This document shows, one piece after another, positions 26,430 through 38,310 of a DNA stretch of 64,000 nt (positions within the stretch are counted from its first letter, which is position 1; each line of letters opens with the position of its first letter). The DNA comes from Pratylenchus scribneri (taxonomy: Eukaryota; Nematoda; Chromadorea; Rhabditida; Pratylenchidae): contig JAQSEB010000021.1 in the NCBI GenBank assembly GCA_030063045.1, positions 1,736,001 through 1,800,000 on the forward strand. Reading direction: 5' to 3'. The position numbers and the translations under genes were made by a program. The notes under the pieces are model-generated. The model was not told where the DNA came from and made no database searches. It saw only the letters and a program-made list of their open reading frames with translations.

Positions 26430-26609
26430 TTGGAACAGTTTAAGAACAGAAAATCTGTTCTGTTCCTGTTCCTGTTCCTATTCCTGTTCCTGTTCCACGT
26501 TGGAACAGAGAACAGGAACAGAACAATTAGATTGTTCCATGTTCTGAGAACAGAACAGGAACAGAACAGATTGAAAAAAGTTGGAACAGGAAAACACTGG
26601 TGGCCATCA
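26430..26609. repeat. GTTCCT/AGGAAC foldback repeat 2 (inverted relative to copy 1)
   Basis: Arms of GTTCCTGTTCCTATTCCTG and AACAGGAACAGAACA type, ending GGAAAACACTGGTGGCCATC. This is the complement of the left edge of copy 1, so the two form an inverted pair about 500 bp apart. No coding content recognised. Confidence 0.7.
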
Positions 26610-27027
26610 ACCCCGATATAAAATAAAACAGCGAAATGAATGTGCATGTATGACACTAAATGAAAATTTGATAAATTGTCCTGCGATAATCCTCTTAAAT
26701 ATCAGGCAACCAACAAAATAACGGAAATATATTCATTTGTAATGGGAATATTGATAGTGGCATTCAATAAAAAAGGGAATTTGAATTTTACATGAAAATT
26801 ATCGCTGTTGATCGGAATAGGAAATTGGTATAATGTGGAAAATGGGAAGTCATGAGAATTTTATAAATCACAATTCTCCTTTTTCCCTATATTTTTTTAT
26901 TTATTCAAATTCTCATTTTTCAATTTATTTCCAATTAATCTCTGTAATATTTATTTGAATAGAATTTTTCACCTATAATCTTTAAGAGTTTTTTTAATTA
27001 ATTTTTATAATTGGAACCATATTTTTT
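26610..27027. other. AT-rich spacer before copy H
   Basis: No gene or motif recognised. Confidence 0.35.
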
Positions 27028-27793
27028 ATGAAAGAAAAAATTACCAAAATAAAAGGAGATTTAGATGATAAGAATTCTGAATTTGAAAGGAAAATTAATA
27101 AGAAGGACCGTGAAATGGGAGAATTGAAATCAACATTGTATGAATTTAAGGAAGGAATAGCCAAAATGAATGAAGAAATTTCTGGATTGATGGAAGAGAA
27201 TTTAAAGTTGAAGGTGATTATGCGCGAATTGGAGGAGCAAATTAAAGAAGTCCAATTTTATTTGATATTTTAAAATTAAGAAGATTTTTGAAAATATAAT
27301 TTTGAATTTTATTCTCTTTTTTTCTGGATTCTTTTTCTCTTGGCAGAATATACGTTCTAAAATAAAAGAAAATTTCCAAAAATTTTTTACTAAATTAATA
27401 CAAATTTTATTAATATTTACTATTTATTATTTTTTATTTAAATATTTAAATTGAAATCAAATAGGAATTCAACGAATATTCTCTCTAGCATAATATTTTA
27501 AATTCTTTTCTCAAAAATTTTTCTTATTTAAAATTTTGCATCTCCGACTAAAAATTATCGGAATTTTTTAATTGCTTTTAAATTTTTATTTAATTTATAT
27601 ATAATATTGACAGAATTTCAGATGTCCATCAACATCACCAAACAAATTGATGGAATTGAATGGGTCAAATATGATTGGAATGACTACAAATTAAATGCTA
27701 CTGATTGTGGACAGAAATTGAACATTTCAGTAGTGTGACCCTCATTTCTGAAGATGGACTCGCATTGATGCATATTGGCAATGGATATGGTAT
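27028..27793 (+). pseudogene. Remnant of a coiled-coil SPRY gene (copy H)
   Basis: One exon (27028 to about 27252) encodes a coiled coil starting MKEKITKIKGDLDD with LEEQIKE at its end. After an intron, an exon from about 27622 reads MSINITKQIDGIEWVKYDWN, then DYKLNATDCGQKLNIS. This resembles exon 3 of copy I (TEQIDGNQWLKYDRNAYKLN). About 20 extra bases near 27732-27752 bring in a TGA and shift the frame; beyond them ISEDGLALMHIG resumes in another frame. No SPRY core or tail exon follows. A foldback element lies at 27969 where they would be expected. Confidence 0.6.
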
Positions 27794-27968
27794 AAAATTA
27801 AGCATTGTTGAACATAAAAATAAAATTAATAATAATTTTCTAAAATTGATATTAAACAAATAAATTTATTTTTAAGATACAATTTTTATTTCTTCTTTGC
27901 AAATTCCTCATTTTGTCAATTCTATATTTATTAAATGGATGGCATTTAATTTTGCGAATAAATTATTG

Positions 27969-28325
27969 AAAATTGTGAAAAAAAAACATTGAAAATTGCG
28001 AATAGAGTATTGAAAATTGCTAAAAGTTTATAGCGGTTTAATGGTTTGTCCTAGACTTCCAAACGCTATACCCAATCGATAGATCTCTTCAAGACGCGTC
28101 GTTTAGTATATATTTTGTCGTGGTTTGATCAAAAATTAAGGGTTTTAAACCACTTAAACCATTTAGGGGTTTTGGTTCAAAACCAAATAAACCATGACAA
28201 ATTATATACCATTCGATACATCTTGACGAGCTCTCTCCAATAGTATATGGTTTGTGAATTTTGGGCAAACCACTAAACCGTTATAAACTTTTCAAAATTT
28301 CCAATGTTTTTTTTTTCGCAATTTT
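27969..28325. mobile_element. Foldback (MITE-like) element, family P, copy 3
   Basis: Long inverted repeat. The left arm has ATTGAAAATTGCTAAAAGTT and TATAGCGGTTTAATGG; the right arm has CACTAAACCGTTATAAACTT and the matching TTTCCAATG. The centre has CCCAATCGATAGATCTC and GTCGTGGTTTGATCAAAAAT, shared with the element at 13513, and ATACCATTCGATACATCTTG, shared with 22853. It sits just after the broken end of copy H. Confidence 0.65.
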
Positions 28326-28744
28326 AAATATTTCCCATTTTTACAATACTTAATAATGCTTAATTAAAGACAAAAATTGGTACATATTACTCCCTCTTTC
28401 AGAAAACATTATTTTTAATAAATGGACGATGTCTGTTCTGTAGCATATATTAAAAAATTATTATTCGCCATAATATTTTTTAATTTTTTTGGACAAATAC
28501 TAAAAAAATAATAAATAATTAATTATAATTATTGCAACAAAATATTATTGATTAAAGGAATGTGAATTGTTGTGATTGATTCATATTTTTCTGGCCATAA
28601 TTTCCAACTTTGAAGGTAACATTTAAATTTTTTAAATATCCATCCAAAAAATTTAACAAATTGAAGAATTTTCCAACATAAAATGGAAAAAAAATCGAAA
28701 TTATATTTATTTGTTTCATCTTTATTTGTTGCTTTCCTCAGCCA
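28326..28744. other. Spacer between copies H and I
   Basis: AT-rich; no exon recognised. Confidence 0.4.
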
Positions 28745-30129
28745 TCATTTCTCAATTTCGTATTCAAGGACACGCGTGAATTCCTTGAATTTCCATTCTT
28801 CCTTCCCAAAATTCAGTCGGATTGAATCGTCAGCATCGTACAAACCGACAGCCGGAAAAAGTTCAAGATTGGCAAATATTGCAGGCAGCAGTTCAGCCTT
28901 TCCTATAATCGAATTTTTAATACATATTAATTATACTTTTATAATATTTTACCAAGGAATTTTCCATTGATTGTGGCAAAACATTCCATTTTTGAATTTG
29001 GCTGATGGATTATGCCAAGGCCGACAACATCATCTTCCATGAAATTCCCATTCCAGCCATATTCAAGTCTGCTCTCCATGGCTCCATCAATTTCAATAAT
29101 TCGTCTGTTGTAGAATCCAATTGAATGTTCCATTTTTCCAAGCTCCTTGCCCTCCAAAGGAAATTGCCGATCACAAAATCCAATGCAAGTGCCACCAAGA
29201 CTGAATAATTTATAATTATTTATTGTTGAAACACATATTAAATAATAATCATTAATGGATTGCACCCAAGAAATATAATATTTTTTGCTTTCAGTGATTA
29301 TATTAATTTCAAATTACATTATTAAATAAAATTAATTTACTAGCATGATCTTTTGATAATTTCCACTTCAAAGTAAAATGAAATTGTCGGCTTATCAATG
29401 ATGCCCTTCAGATCGAATTTTGGAATTGGCAAAGAAGTCAGAAAACAATTCCATCCTAACAAATAATTTAATTAATTTTATTATTAAATTAAAAATTATT
29501 TTATGATTACCTCTTGGGCCAGAATGTTTGGCAACGGCTAATCCTCCTTCGGAAATTGTCGATTTCTTTCCACCCATTACATTCAATTTATATGCGTTCC
29601 GATCGTATTTGAGCCATTGATTACCATCAATTTGTTCGGTCATGACAAACTGAAATTTATGTAAATAAATCATTATATATTTTAAAAAAAATTTAAAATA
29701 AAATTTGTAAATCTGATTTGATTTTTTTATTTAATAAAATTCATTTTAATCCATTTAAATTACTTTCATAATTTTCCACTCAAATTTGGCATGCTTTCCA
29801 GCCAATTCCTCCTTCACATTTGCCGCTTTCAATTCATCAAATGCCTTCATCATTTTTGTCATCCCATCCTTCAAATCTTCGTTTTCTTTCTTCATTTCAT
29901 CCAATTTATTCTCAATTTTGCCAATTTTTTCACCAACTTGCATCGTTGAAGATGATTGATCTCCATTTTTCTTGACCATTTCCTTCATTTAAAATAATTA
30001 TTAAATATTGTTATCAATTACCTCCAAGTCTGTAATTTCCAACGAGTTCATTCCAATTACAACAGATGAGACTTCCGTAAAATCGGACTCATCCAGCGCA
30101 TCCTCATTTTCATTGTTGTTTGGATCCAT
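28745..30129 (-). CDS. Coiled-coil SPRY protein, intact (copy I)
   Basis: Six exons: 30129-30022, 29982-29764, 29649-29511, 29455-29341, 29200-28953 and 28902-28745. They total 987 nt, 328 residues plus stop. Exon 1 starts MDPNNNENEDALDESDFTEV. Exon 2 is a coiled coil (KIENKLDEMKKENEDLKDGM, MMKAFDELK). This copy lacks the F-box-like exon of its relatives; exon 3 (TEQIDGNQWLKYDRNAYKLN, STISEGGLAVAKHSG) opens the SPRY domain. It continues with SLPIPKFDLKGIIDKP, FYFEVEI, CIGFCDRQFPLEGKELG, DDVVGLGIIHQPNSKM, INGKFLG, DSIRLNFGKEEWKFKEF. Exons 1-2 are the paralogues of the first two exons of the Rab14 chimera. No signal peptide. Likely a protein-binding adaptor; partner unknown. Confidence 0.8.
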
Positions 30130-30779
30130 TGTTGGATTGCAACGTTTAGAAGATAAATTTAAATAAAAGGCTTTGAAATTAATAAATCTGAAAAATGAAT
30201 TTTTAATTAATCTTGATCAATTTTAAATAAAATTGAATAAAATTAAACCATAATTTTATAAATTATTAAACAATAATTTAAATGGAAAATATGGGAGAAA
30301 GTTGGCAAAAAAATTGGATATAAATGGAAAATTTATATATTAAATGTGGAAATGAATGTAATTGAAAGAAAATTCTTCAGCGAACATCTTTTTATAGGGA
30401 GAATGGAAGACTGCAATAATATGTTTTTTTATTCAGCACAGTGTTCATCTGCCGACAAAAAAAATAGGAAAAGAAACTACGAACTTTTAAATGTTTAGAA
30501 ATTTTCAACGGAGGAACAAAGGGGGATTGTTATAAAAATTGAAGGTAAATGTCAAAAATGGATGAATAATGACATTTTTTTTATATTTTTATGTTCGAAA
30601 ATACAATCACCATTAAAATGAGAATGGTGAATTGTAAGCAAAATTGGATTTTATGATTTTGCTTTTTTCATAGTAAAATTTTTGAGAATAGCTAATTTAT
30701 TATTAAGAAATAAGAGATGGGATAAAAATAAAATCTGGAATTAAAAAACATCATTCATTTGCAATTGATGGAAAGGGAA

Positions 30780-31490
30780 AAATGAAAGAATCTGCAATGG
30801 AAGAAATTTGTGGAGAGGCAATTCTCAAATCCTCCAATGAACTTTGCCCCACCCAAATGAATGAAAAATTCAAAAATTTTTTGTCTAATGGAAAATTCCC
30901 ATCCAAACAAACAAAACAAAATCATTTTTTAATAATGCCCAATCCTCAACAATGGGCAATATGGAGGAAAAGAGGGGTGAATGGAGAAATAATAATTGTT
31001 AAGTTAAGAATGAATTGAAAAAAATGCAAAATTGGTTAGGTTATTGACATTGAGGGATAAAGAATTAGTCTCCTCCATAAAAATTCCACATTTTAAATTT
31101 CATTTACTTTATTTAATTGATGAAATAATATTCAAATATGTGCCATAGGCATTTTCCCATTCATCTCATCAGCAAATTTTCCATTTTTTTAATCTGGGTA
31201 TTGGTATTTGATGATTATGAAATTCTCCGTTTTTAATTTAGAATTGGACATTCTTCTTTCTCAAAAATGATTCCATTTTAGTCCAAATAACCAGTCTTCT
31301 TCATTGTAAAGGACGCGAATATAAAAATAGATTTCACTTATCATGCCTTAATAAAAAATAATGAATTATGCGCATATTTTTATTCATTCCGCATTTAAAA
31401 TTCATTTCAAAATATATTATTTAAGAATGAAATCTTCATTTATTAATAAATTAATTAATTTAATTTAGAGAAAAAATAAATCGGTAAATT
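30780..31490 (+). repeat. Upstream duplicon shared with copy F
   Basis: Non-coding DNA before copy J, matching the inverse of about 10700-11420 upstream of copy F. Landmarks include ATTTTCCCATTCATCTCATC, AATCTGGGTATTGGTATTTG and a GGCAATTCTCAAATCCTCC segment. No gene recognised; probably includes the promoter. Confidence 0.65.
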
Positions 31491-31498
31491 TAATAAAA

Positions 31499-32779
31499 AT
31501 GGAACAACTAATCAAACAAAAAATCATTGAATTGCAAAATGAAAATGAGAAATTAAAAGAAGAAAAGAATAAAGAAATTAATCAAATGAATGAAGAAAAT
31601 TTTGGATTGAAAAGGAAAATTGTCGAAATGGAAAAAGAAAATTGTGAATTCAAAGAAAAGATAGCAAAAATTGATGCTTATATGAAGAAAGTAGCTTAAT
31701 TTATAAATATATTAAAATATTATTTTAATTATTTTAAATTTTTTTAGAAAAAACTTTCAATTCCTTATCATGTATTACCGGCTGAATTGTTGAATGAATT
31801 GTTTGCTTCGATGCCATTTGAAAATGCTTTTGGTCTTCTGACCAAAATGCCAAATGTCCTTTTGGCCAGAAATGTTCAAAAAATGATCAATGGCATTAAA
31901 AAGGTGGAATATTTATTGGAAATTAAATTTAATAATGAATTTTGCAGGCAATGAAGAACAATAAATTGAATGCGGCGGATTGTGCACCAAATTTGACCAT
32001 TTCAGAAGATGGATATGTTGTAAAGCATTCTGGCCAAACTGGTAAAAATAAAATCATTTTATTTTTATTTATTTAATTATTATTTTTAGGACATAATTCT
32101 GTTCGAGCTCTTTTACCAATTCCATCTTTCACTTTGAATGCAATAAATAAACCAACAATTCTATTCTACTTTGAAATGGAAATTCTCAACAAAACTGGGT
32201 AATTAATTCAAAATTTGTTGTTTTAAAAATTTAGAACAAGCCAAAAATTATTTTTACATTTTACAAATAAAATAAATTCATTTATCAAAATTCTTATAGA
32301 ACAATAATTTATTCATTATTCAGTTATGATATTGGCATTGGATTTTGTACGCGCCAATTTCCATTGGAAGGCAATTGGCTTGGAAATTGGAATAATTCAA
32401 TTGGAATTTGGCGGAAAGATGGAATTTGGATTGATGGATCCAAGAAAATATTTGGAAATGACTCTGAAGTATTCAAGAAAGAGGATTTTGTAGGCCTCGG
32501 AATAATCCATTGTTCAAATTCCAAAATTGAATGTTTTGCCACTAGGAATGGCAAATTGTTGGGTAAATAATTGAAATTTAATAAAATATTTAAGACAAAA
32601 AATATAAGAGAGAATTCTCTATAAATAATTCTAATTCAGGAAAGACAGAATTGTCGTCAAAATTCTCCACAATGCAATTGTTCGCCGCTGCCAATTTATA
32701 TAATAGTGACGATTCAATCCGAGCAAATTTCGTGAAAGAATCATGGAAATTCAAGAAATTTGGAGGTGTCCTTGAATAA
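31499..32779 (+). CDS. Coiled-coil/F-box-like/SPRY protein, intact (copy J)
   Basis: Six exons: 31499-31690, 31748-31903, 31948-32041, 32090-32198, 32324-32562 and 32640-32779. The sum is 930 nt, 309 residues plus stop, with GT-AG borders. Exon 1 is a 64-residue coiled coil (MEQLIKQKIIELQNENEKLK, then FGLKRKIVEMEKEN). Exon 2 is F-box-like (VLPAELLNELFASMPFENAF, LLARNVQKMINGIK). The SPRY part has LTISEDGYVVKHSG, SVRALLPIPSFTLNAINKP, YFEMEIL, IGIGFCTRQFPLEGNWLG, NNSIGIWRKDGIWIDGS, EDFVGLGIIHCSNS, RNGKLLG, DSIRANFVKESWKFKKFG. It pairs tail-to-tail with the broken copy K, and its first exon and upstream DNA match copy F. Confidence 0.82.
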
Positions 32780-33840
32780 GAATTTGGCAACTATGTCAAG
32801 GAAGGCAAAAAATGAATATGGGCAAATCATTAATTACAATAGATTTTATCATTTAATTTATTCCATCTTTGAATGATCATCCAATCCAATTCGATACCAA
32901 AAGAAAAGAAAATGGATCCATTTATTTAATTTCATGCTTTATTCTCATTTAATATCTTTTTTGAATTTTCATCTAAATTATATCATTGAATTTGTATTTG
33001 ATTTCAAAAATAAATCAACAATAACTCTCTGCTCTTGATTAAAGGCCTTTGGAGCCTCTGTATTCTAATTAAATGTAATTATTCAATTATAAATTTTATT
33101 GAACTTTGTACTCATAAAACAAAAAAAAAGAAGACTCTCAATTTTGTCATTGGGGAAAAAGTGGCATTTATTATTATTTATATTCCAATGAATGAAAATC
33201 AACAATGGAGGAAATTTGGAAGGAGGCAATTCTAAAATCCTTCACTGAATTTTGCCCAAATAAAAGATAAAAAAATTGTTTTGCTTGGGAATTTCCCAGC
33301 CATTCAAAAAAGTTACAATGTGCATTTTACAACAGGGAATTTTTCTAAAATTTGGAGAATGAGACAAAATTCATCAATCCGCTTTTATTCTCAATTGTCT
33401 GTTTGAATTTGATTGAAATGTTTGGGAAAATTGCCATCGGCAAAACATTTGAATTAATTTGGTCATCTTTTAGCTCAGAAATATTTAGTAATTTAGAATC
33501 TTACCAAATCAAATCAAAAAATTCCATTCAGCAATATATTTTTATAGAATAAAATCAAAGAAATTTAAAACAGCAAAAAGTTTAATTGTTCTTTATTTGT
33601 TACTAAAGGCCCAATATTCAATAAATGAAAGCAGTAAAAATTTATGTGTTTATTTTTATCCGAAATTGAAATATTTAAATGAATCAAAAATAAAATAAGT
33701 GAATCTTATCTTGATGGATTTGTTCATTTCCTTCAAACAATAAATCAAATAAATTAAATAAAAATTGTTGGGAATTAAATTAAGTTGATTGATACATCCT
33801 TCCTATTTTTCTTTCCTAGTTATTTTATTCCAAATTCTTA
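32780..33840. repeat. Duplicated tail-to-tail spacer (copy 3, inverted)
   Basis: Spacer between J and K. Same orientation as 8335-9378, inverted relative to 326-1473 and 36506-37540. No coding exon recognised. Confidence 0.8.
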
Positions 33841-35173
33841 TTAAAGGACACATGCGAATTCCTTGAATTGCCATTCTTCTTTCACGAAATTTGCGCGGAA
33901 TGAATCACCAGCATGCCATAAATCGAGAATCGACAGCGGGGAACAATTCAATTGTGGAGAATTTTGACGGCAATTCGGCCTTCCCTGAATTTGAATTATT
34001 TCTAGAGAACTACGTTTTATTTTTCTAATTTAAATATTTTATTAAATTTCAAATATTTTACCCAACAATTTGCCATTCCAAGTGGCAAAACATTCCATTT
34101 TGGAATTTTAACGATGCATTATTCCGAGGCCAACAGAATCTCCTTTCTTGAATTCTTCAGAGTCATTTCCAAATATTTTCTTGGATCCATCTATTCAAAT
34201 TCCAAATTCCAATTGAATTGTTCCAATTTCCAAACCATTTGCCTTCCAATGGAAAATGCGTGTCACAAAAACCAATGCCAATGCTTTCAAAACTGAATAA
34301 TGAATAAATTATTAGTAAATAAGAATTTTGATAAATGAATTTATTTCGTTTAAAAAACGTAAAAATATTTTTTGATCTCTTCTAAATTTTTAAGACAATT
34401 AATTTTGTAGAATTTATAATTTCCAAATAAAAATGTAAAACCAAATAAATTACCCAATTTTGTCGAGAATTTCCATTTCAAAGTAGAATAAAATTGTTGG
34501 TTTATTGATTGCATTCAAAGAGAAAGTGGGAATTGGTAAAATAGCTCGAACGGAATTGCGTCCTAAAAATTATAAATAAATACAAAAAAAATAATTATTT
34601 TTACCATTTGGGCCAGAATGCTTGGCAACGAGTCCACCAACAGAAATTTCCAATTTTGGCCCACAATCCTCTTCATTCAATTTGTTCTCCTTCATTGCCT
34701 TTCAAATTCACTATTATTTTAATTTTTTATAAATATTCCACCTCTTTAATTCCATTGATCATTTTCCGAACATTTCTGGCCAAAAGGCCATTTGACATTT
34801 TGGCCAGAAGACCAAAACTATTTTTTAAAGGTAATGAAGCAAACAATTCGTTCAATAATTCGGATGGCAATCCTGCTGGCCAAATAATTGACAGATTTTG
34901 CTATAAAAATGTCAAATGAAATTTATTTTAATTGGATATTTTTTAAAAATTTACTGTTTTCAAAAGAGCCTCCATTTTCGCCATTTTCATTTTCAATGCT
35001 AAATTCTCTTTTTTCAGCAGAGCATTTTCCTCATGTTTCTCTATCATTCCTTTCATAATTTCATCAATTATATTTTGCTCCTTCGTTAGTATTTCCTCAT
35101 TCATTCTGCGCTTTTTTACAGCCATATCATTCCATTGTTTCATAAGTTCTTGTGGTCCATTTTGTTGATCCAT
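33841..35173 (-). pseudogene. Coiled-coil/F-box-like/SPRY pseudogene (copy K)
   Basis: Exon 1 (35173 to about 34957) encodes a different coiled coil, MDQQNGPQELMKQWNDMAVK with KMAKMEALLK at its end. The F-box-like exon reads GLPSELLNELFASLPLKNSF. The next two exons are preserved (LEISVGGLVAKHSG; SVRAILPIPTFSLNAINKP). The SPRY core has three lesions: a deletion with local shuffling after NNSIGIW near 34190-34215, TAA in place of the serine codon in the IIH-x-SNS motif near 34110, and a 7-nt tandem duplication (TCTCGAT) in the terminal exon near 33920-33935 that shifts frame. A functional full-length product is unlikely. Confidence 0.75.
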
Positions 35174-36365
35174 TTTGAATTTTTGAAATATAATATTTTT
35201 TAATCTATTTAATAACAATAATTATTAACTATTCTATTTTGAGGGTAAATAGGGAATATAAATTTATACTAAACGAAATTTAAAATTAAAGAATATTTTG
35301 TTTTTAATTTAGTTCGAATTTTATATATTAATGCTGAATAACAATTTAATCGAGGATTGAGAAAAGAAGGTTGATTTCTTCTTACTTTTATATCGGCTAT
35401 TGGCATCAACCCCCATGATGGAGTGTGGATTGGAATTGAAAAAGTTTACTTATACGATACCCACATACAATGCCAACATTAAGAGGGGAATGGATGACTA
35501 ATGAAAACGATGATGGAATTGGATTGAGAAAATTGCCTCCAGCTACCATTTGAATATTTTTTTTTTTAAATATTGGGGTGAAGTGTACTTTGTACTCTTT
35601 TTTGATTGACGAACAAATAAAAATTATATTATACTAATCCCCCTCATTCATCAATCTCATTCTTCATTCTCAATGCTGCTTATTTTATTGTTAAACGCTG
35701 ACCAAAGACCAAGATTGGGGCATTCCAATTGGAGCATACATATTTTTGTAATAAAAGGCAATTCGCTATTCGCCATACAAAATTGAATGAGCAGATAATA
35801 GACGCCTCCCAATCCCAAATTTGAAATAGAAGAAATTTTGCTTCTTATTAAAAATTATTTTTTATTTCAAAAAATCTTATATAAAAATTTCTTTGCTAAT
35901 ATAATATTCAAAATGGGTTAACCCTATATAGAATAATCCAATTCAATGCATTTAATGAAATTTGCATAAATATCGCTTCCTTTCTTATTAATTCACATTT
36001 CCTAGAATTAAGAACAGAATGGAATTTAAAAAATAAATATTTAACAAAAATATAAATAAAAAATGAATTTCTTAATGAGAATAATAAAATGATGAATAAA
36101 TTGGTTTTCTAATTTTCTTAAAAATATCGCTGGATTCATCACAGAAATATTTTCGATGGTTTTTTGAACTGATCATTTTGGTAAGAATGTAAATTAGATG
36201 CTGAAATGATCAAAGTAATAATAAGCAATCGAATTTAATAAACTAAATAATTTTGAGAAACATTGATTTATTTTTTATTCAAAATAAAATATTGAAAAAT
36301 TATAATAAAAATAGAGATGACATATGAGATTGAAACTTGTTTTAAAAATAATTTAAAAAATTCAG
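35174..36365. other. Upstream DNA of copy K and rearranged spacer
   Basis: About 35340-35700 is related to DNA upstream of the Rab14 chimera (18840-19150). The rest (about 35700-36365) has no recognised gene and separates two rearranged SPRY pieces. Confidence 0.45.
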
Positions 36366-36505
36366 GGAAGACCGAATTGCCATCAAAATTCATCACAATG
36401 CAATTGTTGCCCGCTGCCGATTTATGGCATGCTGGTGATTCATTCCGAGCAAATTTCGTGAAAGAAGAATGGCAATTCAAGGAATTCGGACGTGTCCTTG
36501 AATAA
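36366..36505 (+). pseudogene. Isolated terminal SPRY exon (copy L)
   Basis: A single terminal exon with intact AG acceptor (36364-36365), ELPSKFITMQLLPAADLWHA, GDSFRANFVKEEWQFKEFG and a TAA at 36503. No other family exon lies upstream, so the copy was cut at its last intron. It keeps the duplicated spacer on its 3' side. Confidence 0.75.
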
Positions 36506-37540
36506 AAATTTGATAAAAATAATAGCTAGGAAAGAAAAATAATGAGAATGAATCAATCAACCTAATTTCCAATCCATTATTCATTTTCAATTTAATTTTT
36601 GGAAGAAATTCACTTATTAAATTTTTGATTCATTTAAATATTTCAATTTCGGATAAAAATAAACACATAAATTTTTACTGCTTTCATTTATTGAATATTG
36701 GGCCTTTAGTAACAAATAAAGAACAATTAAACTTTTTGCTGTTTTAAATTTCTTTGATTTTATTCTATAAAAATATATTGCTGAATGGAATTTTTTGATT
36801 TGATTTGGTAAGATTCTAAATTACTAAATATTTCTGAGCTAAAAGATGACCAAATTAATTCAAATGTTTTGCCGATGGCAATTTTCCCAAACATTGCAAT
36901 CAAATTCAAACAGTCAATTGAGAATAAAAGCGGATTAATGAATTTTGTCTCATTCTCCAAATTTTTGAAAAATTCCCTATTATAAAATGCACATTGTAAC
37001 TTTTTGATTTGCTGGGAAATTCCCAATAGACAAAACAATTTTTGAATTTTCCATTCATTCATTTGGGGCAAAGTTCCAAAATGGGGATTTGATAATTGCC
37101 TCCTTCCATATTTACTCCATTGTTGATTTTCATTTTTTGGAATGTAAAATTAATAAATGCCATTTTTTCTCCATGACAAAATTGAGAGATTCTTCTTTAT
37201 TTATGAGTACAAAGTTCAATAAAATTCATAATTGAATAATTACTTTTGATTAGAATACAAAAGCTCAAATGGCCTTTAAAAAAGAGCAGAGAGTTATATT
37301 GTTGATTTATTTTTGAAATCAAATACAAATGAATAGATGTAATTTAGATGAAAGTTCAAAAAAGATATTAAATGTAAATGATAATAAAGCATAAAATTAA
37401 ATAAATGGATCTATCTTCTTTTTTTGGTGTCGAATTGGATGATCATTCAAAGAAGGAATAAATTAAATGATAAAATTTATTGGAAATAAATGATTGGTCC
37501 ATATTCATTTGTTGTCTTCCTTGACATATTTGTCAAATTC
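36506..37540. repeat. Duplicated tail-to-tail spacer (copy 4)
   Basis: Spacer between L and M, same orientation as 326-1473. No coding exon recognised. Confidence 0.8.
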
Positions 37541-37806
37541 TTATTCAAGGACACTTTCGAATTCCTTGAATTTCCATGATTCTTTCACGAAATTTGCTCG
37601 GAATGAATCACCAACATAATATAAATCGACAGCGGGGAACATTTGTATTTTGTTGAATTTTGACGGCAATTCGGTCTTTCCTGAATTTGTATTAATTTAT
37701 AGAAAACTCTATCTTATATTTCTTGTCTTTAATATTTTATTAAATTTCAATTATTTACCCAACAATTTGCCATTGAAGGTGTCAAAACATTCCATTTTGG
37801 AATTTG
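37541..37806 (-). pseudogene. SPRY gene remnant cut by a 66-bp tandem repeat (copy M)
   Basis: The terminal exon (ELPSKFNKIQMFPAVDLYYV, GDSFRANFVKESWKFKEF, stop at 37541) and only the last part of the SPRY core exon (SNSKMECFDTFNGKLLG) remain. At about 37806 the SPRY core changes abruptly into a 66-bp tandem repeat. No upstream exon is found on the far side of the repeat. Confidence 0.75.
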
Positions 37807-38100
37807 ATCCCGAAAAATGCATTTGCAGAGCTAATTCTGTGTAGAGGGGGACGTAGAGGGGGACAAAATATGGCCCTAAAAAATGCATTTGCAGACTTAA
37901 TTCTGTGTAGAGGGGGACGTAAAGGGGGACAAAATATGGCCCTAAAAAATGCATTTGCAGACTTAATTCAGTGTAAAGGGGGACGTAAAGGGGGACAAAA
38001 TATGGCCCTAAAAAATGCATCTGCAGACTTAATTCTGTGTAAAGGGGGAAGTAAAGGGGGACAAAATATGGCCCTAAAAATGCATCTGCAGACTTAATTC
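37807..38100. repeat. 66-bp tandem repeat, about 4.5 units
   Basis: Units start with AAAATGCATTTGCAGACTTA and contain GTAGAGGGGGACGT and GGGGGACAAAATATGGCCCT. The ATGC landmark recurs at 37817, 37883 and 37949, a period of 66 bp. As 66 is divisible by three, open frames cross the array on both strands. The first part, inverted, matches the core of the satellite at 48.1-64 kb. Confidence 0.9.
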
Positions 38101-38159
38101 AACTTAAAATTATACAATGAGATATTCTTAAATATTGCAGAATTAAACAGATCTCCCCT

Positions 38160-38310
38160 GGACAAAAAATATGTATCTAAAATGCATTTGCAGACTTAAT
38201 TCTGTGTAGATGTATACGTAGATGTATACAAAAAAATAGTAAAAAATAACCTAGAAAATGCATTTGCAGACTATATTCTGTGTAAAGATATACATAATGA
38301 TACAAAAATA
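38160..38310. repeat. Diverged further units of the box-bearing repeat
   Basis: Two more occurrences of AAAATGCATTTGCAGAC followed by ATTCTGTGTA (about 38180 and 38257). Their remaining sequence is different (GATGTATACGTAGATGTATA in place of the G-rich part). Only the box region is conserved. Confidence 0.6.

Noticed and set aside
37804..38097. Plus-strand open frame through the 66-bp repeat as a gene
   Set aside because: It is open only because the period is divisible by three; composition is that of a tandem repeat.
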